A stretch of DNA of 64,000 nucleotides from Harmothoe impar (taxonomy: Eukaryota > Annelida > Polychaeta > Phyllodocida > Polynoidae): assembly GCA_947462335.1 (NCBI GenBank), contig OX381705.1:5074703-5138702 (forward strand). The letters are read 5' to 3'. The position numbers were made by a program, and so were the translations under genes. The notes under the pieces are model-generated. The model ran no database searches and was not told the origin of the DNA. It saw only the letters and a program-made list of their open reading frames with translations. Positions within the stretch are counted from its first letter, which is position 1. Each line of letters starts with the position of its first letter. Of this stretch, positions 12,482-23,172 are shown piece after piece.

Positions 12482-14645
12482 GCAATAGGTCTTCTGTACT
12501 AGTATGTAAAAGGGCTTAGAGATTTAGCGGATATTAATAGGTTTTCAGAACTTGAATTCATAAGGGTGTGAGGTCACCGAAATATGACACTTGGTCATAT
12601 TGACCAACCGACTGAGTTTGAATAGGAATTCTAGATTAATTTCACATTTGGGACTTACTACTTCTTTGAAATCGACCATATTTTCAGAATTGACTAAATT
12701 TTTGGAATCGACTATGTGTTTTTGAGTGACTTTGCATTCGGGAGTGACTATGTCCATGGCATTGGCCCTTTTTGCGGCTCTGAGCGATGCAGGTACCCTA
12801 GGAAATAGGAATATTGGATATTCTTTTGTGTGTGGCACCAATTGGTACATAATGCCTTGAGGTTCCGCGTTGACTATAGATATCCTAAAAGCTGTGAAAA
12901 TTCCCTTCAATTTGGCGCCATTTTTGTGAAGGTGCGTTGAGAACTCTATTTTTTAGGGATTTTATACTTTGAAAAGTATTTTGGTATGTGGTATGTGTTT
13001 CGGGGGTGTCTGTGGGCGGGAGGCTCGAGAGTCCTTCTCACTAGATGGTGGCAGTGTCTACCATGGTATTAGCATTCTACAATAATCACTAGATGGTGGC
13101 AGTGTCTACCATGGTATTAGCATTCTACAATAAGAGAGTGATCTAAAGAGTGATCTAAAAGCCTCTGGGTGGGGTGTGTGTCCCCTGGGTGGGGTGGTAG
13201 GCTAGTGGGTGTAATGAGTAAGGGGGGGGGGAGCAACATTTTTTTCGACCCCTTGACTTGGGGGGGGGGGGGTGTAAAAAATTTCAAAATCCCAAAAAAG
13301 TGAAATTTCCCTAAAAACCGCCAATTTGGCGAGAAAAAAGTTCAAAATCCAAATAAGGTGAAATCTTCTTGAAAACTGGCAATTTGGCGAGAAGAAAATT
13401 CCAAATCGCCAAAAAAAAGTGAAGTTTTCCTATAATATGGCAATTTGGCGAGAAAAAATTTCAGAATCGCAAAAAGGTGAGATTTCCTTAAAAACTGCCA
13501 ATTTGGCGAGAAAAAAGTTCAAAAATCGCAAAAAAAATGTTAAATCGTCCTTAAAACGGGGGCGGGGATTGTTTTTTTGACAATGTTTCTCCATGGTAAT
13601 TTAGCAATAGGTCTTCTGTACTAGTATGTAAAAGGGCTTAGAGATTAAGCGGATATTAATAGGTTTTCAGAACTTGAATTCAAAGGGGTGCGAGGTCACC
13701 GAAATTTGACACTTTTTTAGTACATGACAAAATTCATACTAATAGTATAACACATATAGTGCGTTTTTTTGACAATGTTTCTCCATGTTTATTTAGCAAT
13801 AGGTCTTCTGTACTAGTATGTAAAAGGGCTTAGAGATTAAGCGGATATTAATAGGTTTTCAGAACTTGAATTCATAGGGGGGCGAGGTCACCGAAATTTG
13901 ACACTTTTTTAGTACATGACATAATTCATGCTACTACACTGTAAAAAAAGTGTTTAGAATTTAAACACTTATTGTGGCCGTTATTTTGAACACTTGTAAA
14001 AAGTGTTTAGATTCTAAACACTTATGAGCTAAACACTTCAATAAGTGTTTAGGTTTTAAACACTTATTTGCAAAGTGTTTAGGTTCTAAACACTTATCTA
14101 AACACTTTTTACCTAAACACCTATTCAAAAGTGTTTAGATAAAAAGTGTTTAGAACAAAAGTGTTTAGATAAGTGTTTAAAATCTAAACGCTTATCAAAA
14201 AGTGTTTAGGTTTTAAACACTTATTAGCTAAACACTTTCAATAAGTGTTTAGGTGTTTAGATTCATAGAAAAGTGTTTAGATTTATAGAAAAGTGTTTAG
14301 ATTCTAAACACTTATCTAAACACTTTTTAGAATCTAAACACTTATCTAAACACTTTTGTTCTAAACACTTTTAATCTAAACACTTTCAAGTGTTTAGGTT
14401 AAAAGTGTTTAAATGCTAAACACTTTTCAAAATAGTGTTTAGATAAGTGTTTAAAACCTAAACACTTTGCAAATAAGTGTTTAAAACCTAAACACTTATT
14501 GAAGTGTTTAGCTGAAAAGTGTTTAGAAGCTAAAAGTGTTTAAAATAACGGCCACAATAAGTGTTTAAATTCTAAACACTTATTTAACAGTGTAGTATAA
14601 CACATATAGTGCATTTTTTTGACAATGTCTCTCCATGGTAATTTA
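12482..14645. repeat. Satellite unit 8 (two subrepeats, interrupted by a MITE)
   Basis: Minus-strand frame open over 12545-12910. The second subrepeat is split at its CATGCTACTAGTATAAC motif by the palindromic element at 13,937-14,592. Removing that element and one TA restores the 1,506-bp two-subrepeat length. Confidence 0.95.
13937..14592. mobile_element. Palindromic MITE of iterated AAGTGTTTAG units, TA target duplication
   Basis: The element begins CACTGTAAAA and ends ACAGTG, flanked on both sides by TA (13935-13936 and 14593-14594). The terminal inverted repeats are about 60 bp with only a few mismatches and include GTGGCCGTTATTTT and its complement. The interior is almost wholly AAGTGTTTAG alternating with its reverse complement CTAAACACTT, joined by short AT linkers. 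The target is the satellite motif CTACTAGTATAAC, found uninterrupted in sister units. TA duplication and CA-GT-like ends suggest a Tc1/mariner-type mobiliser (inference). There is no coding capacity. Confidence 0.92.
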
Positions 14646-16449
14646 GCAATAGGTCTTCTGTACTAGTATGTAAAAGGGCTTAGAGATTTAGCGGATATTA
14701 ATAGGTTTTCAGAACTTGAATTCATAAGGGTGTGAGGTCACCGAAATATGACACTTGGTCATATTGACCAACCGACTGAGTTTGAATAGGAATTCTAGAT
14801 TAATTTCACATTTGGGACTTACTACTTCTTTGAAATCGACCATATTTTCAGAATTGACTAAATTTTTGGAATCGACTATGTGTTTTTGAGTGACTTTGCA
14901 TTCGGGAGTGACTATGTCCATGGCATTGGCCCTTTTTGCGGCTCTGAGCGATGCAGGTACCCTAGGAAATAGGAATATTGGATATTCTTTTGTGTGTGGC
15001 ACCAATTGGTACATAATGCCTTGAGGTTCCGCGTTGACTATAGATATCCTAAAAGCTGTGAAAATTCCCTTCAATTTGGCGCCATTTTTGTGAAGGTGCG
15101 TTGAGAACTCTATTTTTTAGGGATTTTATACTTTGAAAAGTATTTTGGTATGTGGTATGTGTTTCGGGGGTGTCTGTGGGCGGGAGGCTCGAGAGTCCTT
15201 CTCACTAGATGGTGGCAGTGTCTACCATGGTATTAGCATTCTACAATAATCACTAGATGGTGGCAGTGTCTACCATGGTATTAGCATTCTACAATAAGAG
15301 AGTGATCTAAAGAGTGATCTAAAAGCCTCTGGGTGGGGTGTGTGTCCCCTGGGTGGGGTGGTAGGCTAGTGGGTGTAATGAGTAAGGGGGGGGGGAGCAA
15401 CATTTTTTTCGACCCCTTGACTCGGGGGGGGGGGGTGTAAAAAATTTCAAAATCCCAAAAAAGTGAAATTTCCCTAAAAACCGCCAATTTGGCGAGAAAA
15501 AAGTTCAAAATCCAAATAAGGTGAAATCTTCTTGAAAACTGGCAATTTGGCGAGAAGAAAATTCCAAATCGCCAAAAAAAAGTGAAGTTTTCCTATAATA
15601 TGGCAATTTGGCGAGAAAAAATTTCAGAATCGCAAAAAGGTGAGATTTCCTTAAAAACTGCCAATTTGGCGAGAAAAAAGTTCAAAAATCGCAAAAAAAA
15701 TGTTAAATCGTCCTTAAAACGGGGGCGGGGATTGTTTTTTTGACAATGTTTCTCCATGGTAATTTAGCAATAGGTCTTCTGTACTAGTATGTAAAAGGGC
15801 TTAGAGATTAAGCGGATATTAATAGGTTTTCAGAACTTGAATTCAAAGGGGTGCGAGGTCACCGAAATTTGACACTTTTTTAGTACATGACAAAATTCAT
15901 ACTAATAGTATAACACATATAGTGCGTTTTTTTGACAATGTTTCTCCATGTTAATTTAGCAATAGGTCTTCTGTACTAGTATGTAAAAGGGCTTAGAGAT
16001 TAAGCGGATATTAATAGGTTTTCAGAACTTGAATTCATAGGGGGGCGAGGTCACCGAAATTTGACACTTTTTTAGTACATGACAAAATTCATACTAATAG
16101 TATAACACATATAGTGCGTTTTTTTGACAATGTTTCTCCATGTTAATTTAGCAATAGGTCTTCTGTACTAGTATGTAAAAGGGCTTAGAGATTAAGCGGA
16201 TATTAATAGGTTTTCAGAACTTGAATTCATAGGGGGGCGAGGTCACCGAAATTTGACACTTTTTTAGTACATGACAAAATTCATACTAATAGTATAACAC
16301 ATATAGTGCGTTTTTTTGACAATGTTTCTCCATGTTTATTTAGCAATAGGTCTTCTGTACTAGTATGTAAAAGGGCTTAGAGATTAAGGGGATATTAATA
16401 GGTTTTCAGAACTTGAATTCATAGGGGGGCGAGGTCACCGAAATTTGAC
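14646..16449. repeat. Satellite unit 9 (at least four subrepeats, runs into the gap)
   Basis: Minus-strand frame open over 14709-15074. Subrepeats start near 15768, 15960, 16152 and 16344. The last is cut by the N run. Confidence 0.93.
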
Positions 16450-16649
16450 NNNNNNNNNNNNNNNNNNNNNNNNNNNNNNNNNNNNNNNNNNNNNNNNNNN
16501 NNNNNNNNNNNNNNNNNNNNNNNNNNNNNNNNNNNNNNNNNNNNNNNNNNNNNNNNNNNNNNNNNNNNNNNNNNNNNNNNNNNNNNNNNNNNNNNNNNNN
16601 NNNNNNNNNNNNNNNNNNNNNNNNNNNNNNNNNNNNNNNNNNNNNNNNN
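16450..16649. other. Assembly gap (200 Ns)
   Basis: Two hundred Ns separate the satellite array from single-copy sequence, so the array's true right end and any element at the boundary are unseen. The round length suggests a placeholder, not a measured distance. Confidence 0.99.
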
Positions 16650-17670
16650 CCTGTTTTGATTACTTCCCTTGGTCTCCTCTTCTGCATAAAAGGTTAATGA
16701 GTTGCCTCAAATAAGGGGTATTCCCTATGACCCAGAGTGACAGTGCTAAATAAATGTAGACAATAAATCCCATTTTAGCACATCATGAGATTTCGACTCT
16801 CATGTATAGTCAGGGGCATCATATGGCTTCACCTACAGTAGGTATGTTGAGATAAACACCAGCAGTGCCGGGTCCACCTAACTCACCTGCATCCTTACCA
16901 TTGCTTCTCATGACATTAAAGAGGAACTAGACTTTTCTCATTCATTTCAAGGTTGAAACCAAGAATGAAAGGGGAATTTGAACTTGAAACAGATGCTAAA
17001 ACATATATTAACTATGTGTACTGGTGTAATTTTTCTCATACTATTTGGTAATTTACTACCTTGTATGTCACTACCATATAGATCTACCCTCCCCCTTACC
17101 CTGTAAACACGTTCAACCTTAAATATTTGATATTAGTTGGATTGAGCCGTGTTGGGATGTCAGGATGAGCATCTGTTACCAAGTTGAAGGTCATTCATAC
17201 CCCGGTGAAGGTCACACAAAGTCACTGAAGGTCACTGTATGATGTAAATACTTGGATACCATATGGTGGTACACTTGGGTTAATCTGCCAATATAGTAGT
17301 TCATGAGTCAGGCAGCAGGTGGCACTGTGGGGTCTATTTACGTCACATGACCTTGTCATGGGGTGCATAGGCTGCTGGGAAGGTGTTATGAGAGGGTGGC
17401 AACATTTATAGACAGCCTTTGAAATTGTTGTGTGATAAACAGAAAAGATCAGCTTCGATCAGGGGTGGCAAAACCATTTCAAAGTTGGGGGGCAGAACTA
17501 GGAGTGGGGTTGAGGGATTTATATGTTGTTTCTGAGCACTGCAAGCCAAGCACAGCAGCAATGCTATGTGGGTTTGGGGGCGTGCCCCCCAGGAGAGTTT
17601 TGAAAAAATACTGACTTGAAATGGTGCATTCTAATGCATTTTGAGACACAATATTTAAATGGCTCATATC
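16650..17670. other. Non-coding stretch, nothing recognised
   Basis: About 1 kb without a supported gene. It has a short run of GTCACTGAAGGTCACTGT-like steps near 17,190-17,240, but I see no splice-bounded exon, RNA gene or mobile-element end. Confidence 0.6.
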
Positions 17671-17720
17671 ATTTAACAGATTACAATAATAACCTTCCTC
17701 GAAGTTGACTTTTTTACAGG

Positions 17721-17744
17721 CGAGTCAGCGAGTTCACTGACTCG
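17721..17744. other. Stem-loop at the left end of duplicated block, copy 1
   Basis: CGAGTCAG (17,721-17,728) pairs with CTGACTCG (17,737-17,744) across an 8-nt loop, 25 bp inside the block start. Helentron/Helitron2-type elements are known to carry a palindrome near each terminus, so this may mark the element's 5' end (inference). Confidence 0.6.
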
Positions 17745-19102
17745 TCTCGCTTGAAGTCCATTTTCCACGACTTATCATTGTTTCTCCTGCCTTAAAAGCT
17801 GACAACGTAAAGAAAACATATTATTCTTTGATAATCCGCAATAAAATTCAACTCAAATGTCCAAATAGAAGAGGATTGATTGATTTTCGACAAAGTTTAG
17901 TCGCCGAAACTTGACTCGTCGGAGTCTTGAGAAAAGGTTTCCCGTTCTACGACAACCAAAGGGGTCACAATCGAGTGTTGTTTTTTTTTCATTTTTGCCG
18001 CTTTATTGTTACAAATGACATCTGAAATGATGGATGTAACAGTGAAACGCTGTAATATTATGTTTTTATTAGTTATCACCATATTCACGACAGTGTTGTA
18101 CGTAAATCGTCATGTTGTCAAGGTGACTTGCATAAATTAACGTAAATCGTCATGTTGTCAAGGTGAAGGTCAACGCGGCCGAGGGAGAATCATTGTTTAC
18201 AAAATGTCTTAGCGTTCTTCTGTGTCAACAACGTGTTGTTATCATCAATAAGGTATCCAAAATAAAATGAAAGTGGTATTCTTTCTATATTATTGTTTCA
18301 AAATAGGTTAAAATGATTCAAGTGGACGAAAACTATTATTAATTTGCCAGTCGGGGAAGACATACGCAACGTATGCTCCCCGCGGTCGCTGTTGGCCGCC
18401 TTAAGTAGGTCAAATCCTGCGCAGACTGGATGCGCATCAACTACCGTCGCTGTCAGTTCTGAAAGTCGGCGGCGTCTCACTTTCTAAATATGTTATCCAT
18501 GTATTTCAGTCTAATGGCAATGTATAAATACACCCAGTATATCTATTTACCTCTGTTCTGCAAGTGGTGTGTGCTTTTTAGACTAAAAACAATAAAGAAA
18601 CGTCTGTTATCTATAGTTCTGCGAACCCGGTGTCTGCGCTAAAACGTAAACAATGCTGTCAATCTCAGCCCGGCAATTTCCAAAAGCCAAAACCCGATCG
18701 TTTCCTTCCAGGGAATTAACTATAATTTATATACTGGACCACAACACTACATTCAACTGTTGCCAAGTCATGGGGAATATAGTTTTATAAAGCATACGTC
18801 AAATCCAGTTGTTTTTATTGGCTTGGCAACCCCTGGCATGAAAAAGTTGTCTCTCGGTCTAGGGAGCCGGTCTAGGCCTACGAATTGAATTTTTCAGTCA
18901 TTCCGTCAGCTAGTCTCATATTGTGGAATGTCACCACAACATATTTTTTTTAGGGGACTAGGCCTATTTACACATACATCAATATAGCTTATTTGCAAGT
19001 AGGGGGGGGGGGTAAACTGGGGGTGAATAGAGATATTGAATCTGAACCTTTAGTATAGATTGGGGGTCCTTAAAAGGACCTTTGTTGGGGGGGGGGGGGG
19101 GG
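17745..19102. other. Non-coding 5' part of duplicated block, copy 1
   Basis: No supported gene on either strand. A direct pair of CGTAAATCGTCATGTTGTC lies near 18,101 and 18,140. A plus-strand AATAAA is at 18,591-18,596. A minus-strand polyadenylation signal (TTTATT at 18,814-18,819 on the plus strand) lies ~285 bp past the stop of the minus-strand gene. Two poly-G runs sit near 19,003 and 19,088. The equivalent stretch in copy 2 is 24,552-25,910. Confidence 0.55.
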
Positions 19103-19522
19103 TTACTCTTCAATTGATTTTTTTTTGGACACACAGTCAGGACAGTCCGGACAGTATGCTGCTCTACCTCTGTTTTGAAAGTCTTTCAAGGCAGTCTCCC
19201 TCCTTTCTAACTCATCATCCATATGCTTCTTTATTTTCTTTGCAAACTGCAGAATTCTTTCCTTCCTTTCCTTCTCCTTCCTTTCTTCTTCCTTGATCTT
19301 TTCCCTGTCCTTTCTCTTCTCTTCCTTGAACTTCCTCACCTCCTCCCTCTCTCTTATCATGGCTGCCTGCCTTTCCAACCTCACTTGTCTCCGCTCCTCC
19401 ATTTCTCTATCCATGTCTGGCTCATGCCACCCATACTCATAGCTAGTATCTAGCCATGGTGGTAAATATCCTAGCTCTCCTACTACACCGTCGTCTAATA
19501 CTTTTTTCAGGAAATCGTCCAT
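19103..19522 (-). CDS. 139-aa charged coiled-coil protein, function unknown (copy 1)
   Basis: The first ATG of the frame is at 19,522, giving 139 residues beginning MDDFLKKVLDDG. The N-terminal ~35 residues are acidic and aromatic (LGYLPPWLDTSYEYGW). Residues ~38-120 are a nearly continuous Glu/Arg/Lys helix, very likely a coiled coil. A short Cys cluster (CPDCPDC) stands near the C-terminus. A TATAAAAG box (19,568-19,575, complement) lies about 46 bp upstream of the ATG, the right distance for a short 5' UTR. A candidate AATAAA lies at 18,814-18,819. The gene points away from the leader promoter at ~20.3 kb. I recognise no family. The duplicate at 25,911 differs by one Glu/Asp change. Confidence 0.62.
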   Translation of the reverse strand: MDDFLKKVLDDGVVGELGYLPPWLDTSYEYGWHEPDMDREMEERRQVRLERQAAMIREREEVRKFKEEKRKDREKIKEEERKEKERKERILQFAKKIKKHMDDELERRETALKDFQNRGRAAYCPDCPDCVSKKKSIEE

Positions 19523-19567
19523 ACTGACGCAAGTCACCAAATGACACTTGTGTCTGTGTGGAGTGTG

Positions 19568-19575
19568 CTTTTATA
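19568..19575 (-). promoter_or_regulatory. TATA box of the minus-strand 139-aa gene, copy 1
   Basis: On the minus strand the sequence reads GGCCTATAAAAGCACACTCC, a textbook TATA box ~46 bp before the ATG. Confidence 0.65.
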
Positions 19576-19622
19576 GGCCTAGCGTCTATGAGCGCGGACG
19601 TTTGTGTACTCCCCCCTCTCCT

Positions 19623-20240
19623 CCAAATTTTTTTTTTTACTGAACCTGACATAACCTAAAGTTGTGTTTCTTGCGGAGCACACTTTGATATGTTGCACTG
19701 TGTTGTGTCCTCAATAAAATACCATTTGAAGTGCATAAAATACATCATAAGTTACATGTATGTATGCAAAAAAAATTTAAAAAAAATTATCGTCTTTGTT
19801 AAAGTTATTTAGATATTATTTCCATGGAGTTTCGATGGTTGTGGTCATGTTCATATAATGTTGGCCATAAGGTACACATAAAGTACTAACATAAACTTAT
19901 AATAACATGAATGTGGTATATTTTATTCTAACAGTAAATAGCAAACTCAAATTAGAACACATAACATTAAATATTATTGATAATATTAGGTATTTCATTT
20001 ATAAACAAGCACAGCTTGCAAGACCCAGTCGACTTCAGTTGACAACGTTCAACTAATCCATCTTGTGCTGTATGCCATACACGTTTAAAATAATCTTATT
20101 TGTATTCATGTCTCAATATTTGAATTCCTATTTACATTATGCTTTATTTCTCCAACATATTCATTGCTTTGTTGTTCATCCAAATACAATGGTAATAGTA
20201 AAACTGGGCGTAAACCGGCCATTGAGTAGGAAAGAAAACA
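19623..20240. other. AT-rich spacer between divergent promoters, copy 1
   Basis: Lies between the minus-strand TATA gene and the plus-strand leader promoter. It is AT-rich with no supported ORF. The equivalent in copy 2 is 26,431-27,050. Confidence 0.5.
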
Positions 20241-20249
20241 TCAAGAGTC

Positions 20250-20420
20250 GTGCGGTATCATTAAGCCCCGCCCCCATCTCCAAATATGGCACACCAACCA
20301 AAGGCGTGCGGTATCATTAAGCCCCGCCCACATTTCCAAATATGGCACGCCATCCAGTGGACGCCCATCAATCACAGGACACTGCCGCACGCTCATTGGT
20401 TGATGTGTCAGTGACGTCAG
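20250..20420 (+). promoter_or_regulatory. Composite promoter: two GC-box/CArG modules, CCAAT, CRE (copy 1)
   Basis: A ~56-bp module is directly repeated. Each copy holds a GC box (GCCCCGCCC at 20,265 and 20,321) and a perfect CArG box (CCAAATATGG at 20,280-20,289 and 20,336-20,345), the core recognised by SRF-type MADS factors. Downstream lie an inverted CCAAT (ATTGG, 20,395-20,399) and a full palindromic CRE (TGACGTCA, 20,412-20,419). TATA-like CTATAAGAG is at 20,631. The order is what one expects of a strong signal-responsive pol II promoter. Binding is not shown. Confidence 0.7.
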
Positions 20421-20630
20421 AGAAGTAGCGACAAAGTTTCACCGCCTGAGGGTCATCAAAGTGTACTTTTGAAGAAATAAAACTATTTTTCATCAAAATA
20501 TAGGTGTCAATGCATATTACATCCTAAAATAAGTCTTATTTTCGCTTTTCAATGGTTATTTTTGATGGAGAGTTGATGAAACGAGCAATTTATAGACCGT
20601 CACCGCCACTTCGGGTTTGTTGACATCGGA

Positions 20631-20681
20631 CTATAAGAGAGCGCTTCAGACAAGTTTGAAGGCATTCTGAGTTCTTTCAAG
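20631..20681 (+). promoter_or_regulatory. Core promoter and first leader exon with 5' splice site, copy 1
   Basis: CTATAAGAG at 20,631 precedes a short stretch ending TTCTTTCAAG, followed by the strong donor GTGAGT at 20,682. The exon would be a short untranslated leader. The start site is not fixed: an initiator-like TTCAGAC lies at 20,644, close to the TATA-like motif, and a second TATA-like TTTATAG is at 20,600. Confidence 0.55.
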
Positions 20682-20910
20682 GTGAGTGTCAAGACGTGCG
20701 CACTGTTGGTTATTATTTTTGCTGTGGAAATGTCATGTAAATCTCAAGTAAATTTTGTGAAATTCCGGTAAAATTCAATTAACAACAAATTTATGCTACC
20801 TATTTATTTTAATGTGAATAACTTCGGTAAATAATGTTAATTAAACACATATGTGGTTCATTCATTCATTCATTCATTCACACATTCTTTCTTTTTTCTT
20901 GGACACCCAG

Positions 20911-21081
20911 TTCCCAGAATACAGCCTCGGCATTCTCCAAGTCAATTCACAGTTCAACATCATCATCATCATCATCATCAAGTCAATTTCCAATTCAAGT
21001 TCTGAGATCAAGACACTCCACGTCAATCACTGTGTCAACTTCAAGTGTATATCAAGATCAAGACACTCCACGTCAATCACC
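20911..21081 (+). other. Second leader exon, copy 1 (171 nt)
   Basis: A polypyrimidine tract ending GGACACCCAG gives a good acceptor, and CACC followed by GTAAGTTG a good donor. The exon contains an ATC/CAT microsatellite and a 24-bp direct repeat (ATCAAGACACTCCACG...). It has no convincing coding frame, so it is probably 5' UTR. A (TTCA)n run lies in the preceding intron. Confidence 0.55.
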
Positions 21082-21119
21082 GTAAGTTGTTTTCTTCAAT
21101 ATACAAAGAAATAGGAGAG

Positions 21120-22060
21120 TAACTGTGTGTGTGTGAGTGGGGGGGGGGGGTCAGATGCTAACACGTCACATCTCACAGTTCCTGTCCTATTTTAGGGTTA
21201 TTGAGTTGTTGGTTTAAAGCAAACACTTTTCAAAAAAATTGTCCGCATTTTCTGAATCATTTAGTCTGTATATCCTTCTTCTGGGCTTAAAGTTGAGAAG
21301 TATAATATGGCTAACTTATGAATAAGAATAAATTCATATTCTGTTGTAAAATGGAGCCACCTTTTTGCAAATTAGTCTTTTAAAAAAAACTACCGTAAAT
21401 TCAGTGCAGTGTGTTTGCTTTTACACCATCTCAAGTTGTTTGTTTTATGTTTTCATGTGCATATCATTTTCTGGTGTCATGTAAGATGTATTCAAGTATG
21501 AAGTCGCCAAAATGCACTGACTCACAAGGTCAAGACTAGGTCTTACCAGACCACAGTTTATGATCTTTGGACGGTGGTGTTTATGCACATATCATGACGA
21601 ACCTTTTGAGAGTGTATCAATCCCATAGCATTGGTATCATGCATAAATGCAGTCCTCACGAGTTCATGTCACTCTGCAAAGAAAGGGCATACTCCATCAA
21701 CCCTTGAATGACAGCATCATGGCCCAATGTATCATCCTCTTTTGTCGTCATTATGCATGAATGCAGCAAGTAACTCGTGAGGCGTGCATTCAAGCACTAT
21801 GCCAACCCTACATGGTTGAGACACTCCGGGTCTGCATCATAACACTCTCTGGGGTTGGGGCTGCATTGGTGCATCATTCCATCAAATGTTAGCTTTCAGT
21901 GACATGCCATCCTTAAAGGGTTAAAGCACTCTGCTGTCTTAAAGGGTTAACAAGTGTATTATTATGTTTAATTTGTTACTTGAAATAATCTATAAAGAAT
22001 TTATGGCAAGCATGTTCTAGCGGTACTATTATTATGATATCATCTCTATAATTTCAAAAT
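21120..22060. repeat. Non-coding, with a diverged ATGCAG/ACTCG repeat family (copy 1)
   Basis: No gene. Between ~21,590 and 21,950 the sequence steps through short related phrases (CATGCATAAATGCAGTCCTC, AGTAACTCGTGAG, GCTGCATTGGTGCATCAT, CTTAAAGGGTTAA). A clearly related but diverged version occurs at 53,945-54,215, so this is a dispersed repeat. Copy 2 equivalent: 27,930-28,880. Confidence 0.5.
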
Positions 22061-22061
22061 T

Positions 22062-22800
22062 CTCAGATTTCAAAATTCCCCAACCCCCCCCCCCCACTGA
22101 AGTAAAAAATTGACCCATTTTCCTGGAAATATTTTTTTCTGTAATTTCAAGGTCTATATTAGATTGTGTACAAGTGTCATATTTGAGAAATAGGCCTAAC
22201 TCCCCGAAATGGGCACTTTAGTTTTGGTCACATTGGTCTGTCAGTCCATACCGGTACTGTGTAGTTTAAGTTGTGCTCAGATTTCAAAATTCCCCAACCC
22301 CCCCCACTGAAGTAAAAAATTGACCCATTTTCCTGGAAATATTTTTTTCTGTAATTTCAAGGTCTATATTAGATTGTGTACAAGTGTCATATTTGAGAAA
22401 TAGGCCTAACTCCCCGAAATGGGCACTTTAGTTTTGGTCACATTGGTCTGTCAGTCCATACCGGTACTGTGTAGTTTAAGTTGTGCTCAGATTTCAAAAT
22501 TCCCCAACCCCCCCCACTGAAGTAAAAAATTGACCCATTTTCCTGGAAATATTTTTTTCTGTAATTTCAAGGTCTATATTAGATTGTGTACAAGTGTCAT
22601 ATTTGAGAAATAGGCCTAACTCCCCGAAATGGGCACTTTAGTTTTGGTCACATTGGTCTGTGAGTTCATACCGGTACTGTATAGTTTAAGTTGTGCTCAA
22701 ATTTCAAAATTCCCCAACCCCCCCCTCCCCGCAAGTAACAAATTTCAAGGTCTATATTAGATTGTGTGCAGGTGTGATATTGGAGATATAGGCCTAACCC
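22062..22800 (+). repeat. 210-bp minisatellite, three full and one partial unit (copy 1)
   Basis: Units start at 22,062, 22,276, 22,486 and 22,696 with the phrase CTCAGATTTCAAAATTCCCC and a short poly-C run. Period 210 bp (214 where the C run is longer). The last unit is internally deleted. Diverged relatives lie at 45,935-46,370. Confidence 0.93.
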
Positions 22801-23172
22801 TTTATATGATATGTTTATAGGTCAATCCTAAATTAACAAATTCTCCACTCAAATTTTCTCACTCTACACATAAGTACCGGTATCATAATTTCCATTATAA
22901 AAACTGGGACGCTAGAGAACTCATCAAAAATGCTAGCTACAATATAATGGGTATTTATATTTTAGAAGACCTATTCATGCAACTTGCACATACCTTAGTA
23001 CACTACTTAACTGTTCAGGGGTGGCATCATCTATTTATGTATCATCCCTTTTGCCCTCATTATACATCAATTTATGCATAAATGCATTTCTAGAAATGTG
23101 TATGTGTAACTGGCATGTGAAGCAACAATCTCATTCTGGCCAGTGCCATAGTCTATATGTAAAAAAAAAAAA

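Larger units (their letters stand above)
1..16449. repeat. Higher-order tandem satellite array, nine units
   Basis: Nine direct units share a nearly identical sequence. Taking the motif GCAATAGGTCTTCTG as phase marker, units begin near 8, 1706, 3596, 5105, 6999, 8698, 10590, 12482 and 14646. Spacings are 1698, 1890, 1509, 1894, 1699, 1892, 1892 and 2164 bp. These fit 1,122 bp plus 3, 4, 2, 4, 3, 4, 4 and 2 copies of a 192-bp subrepeat (small remainders are G-run length changes). The 2164 unit also holds a 656-bp MITE plus 2-bp target duplication. Inside each unit lie a 48-bp direct doublet, two poly-G runs, several ~60-bp repeats built on AATTTGGCGAGA, and the 192-bp subrepeats. The array continues into the gap at 16,450. 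No selfish-element coding capacity is recognised. Confidence 0.97.

Noticed and set aside
1..16449. CRISPR-like array
   Set aside because: The repeats are long, contiguous and without unique spacers. This is satellite DNA of a eukaryote.
16406..16714. Frames spanning the N run
   Set aside because: Artefact of reading through undetermined bases.
18298..18480. 60-codon Arg-rich minus-strand frame, duplicated at 25,105
   Set aside because: Short, no promoter or splice signals. Its identity between copies is uninformative.
20834..21114. Ser-rich or Ile-rich frames over the second leader exon
   Set aside because: Driven by an (ATC)n microsatellite and a (TTCA)n run, and they cross both splice sites. 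The exon is better read as untranslated.
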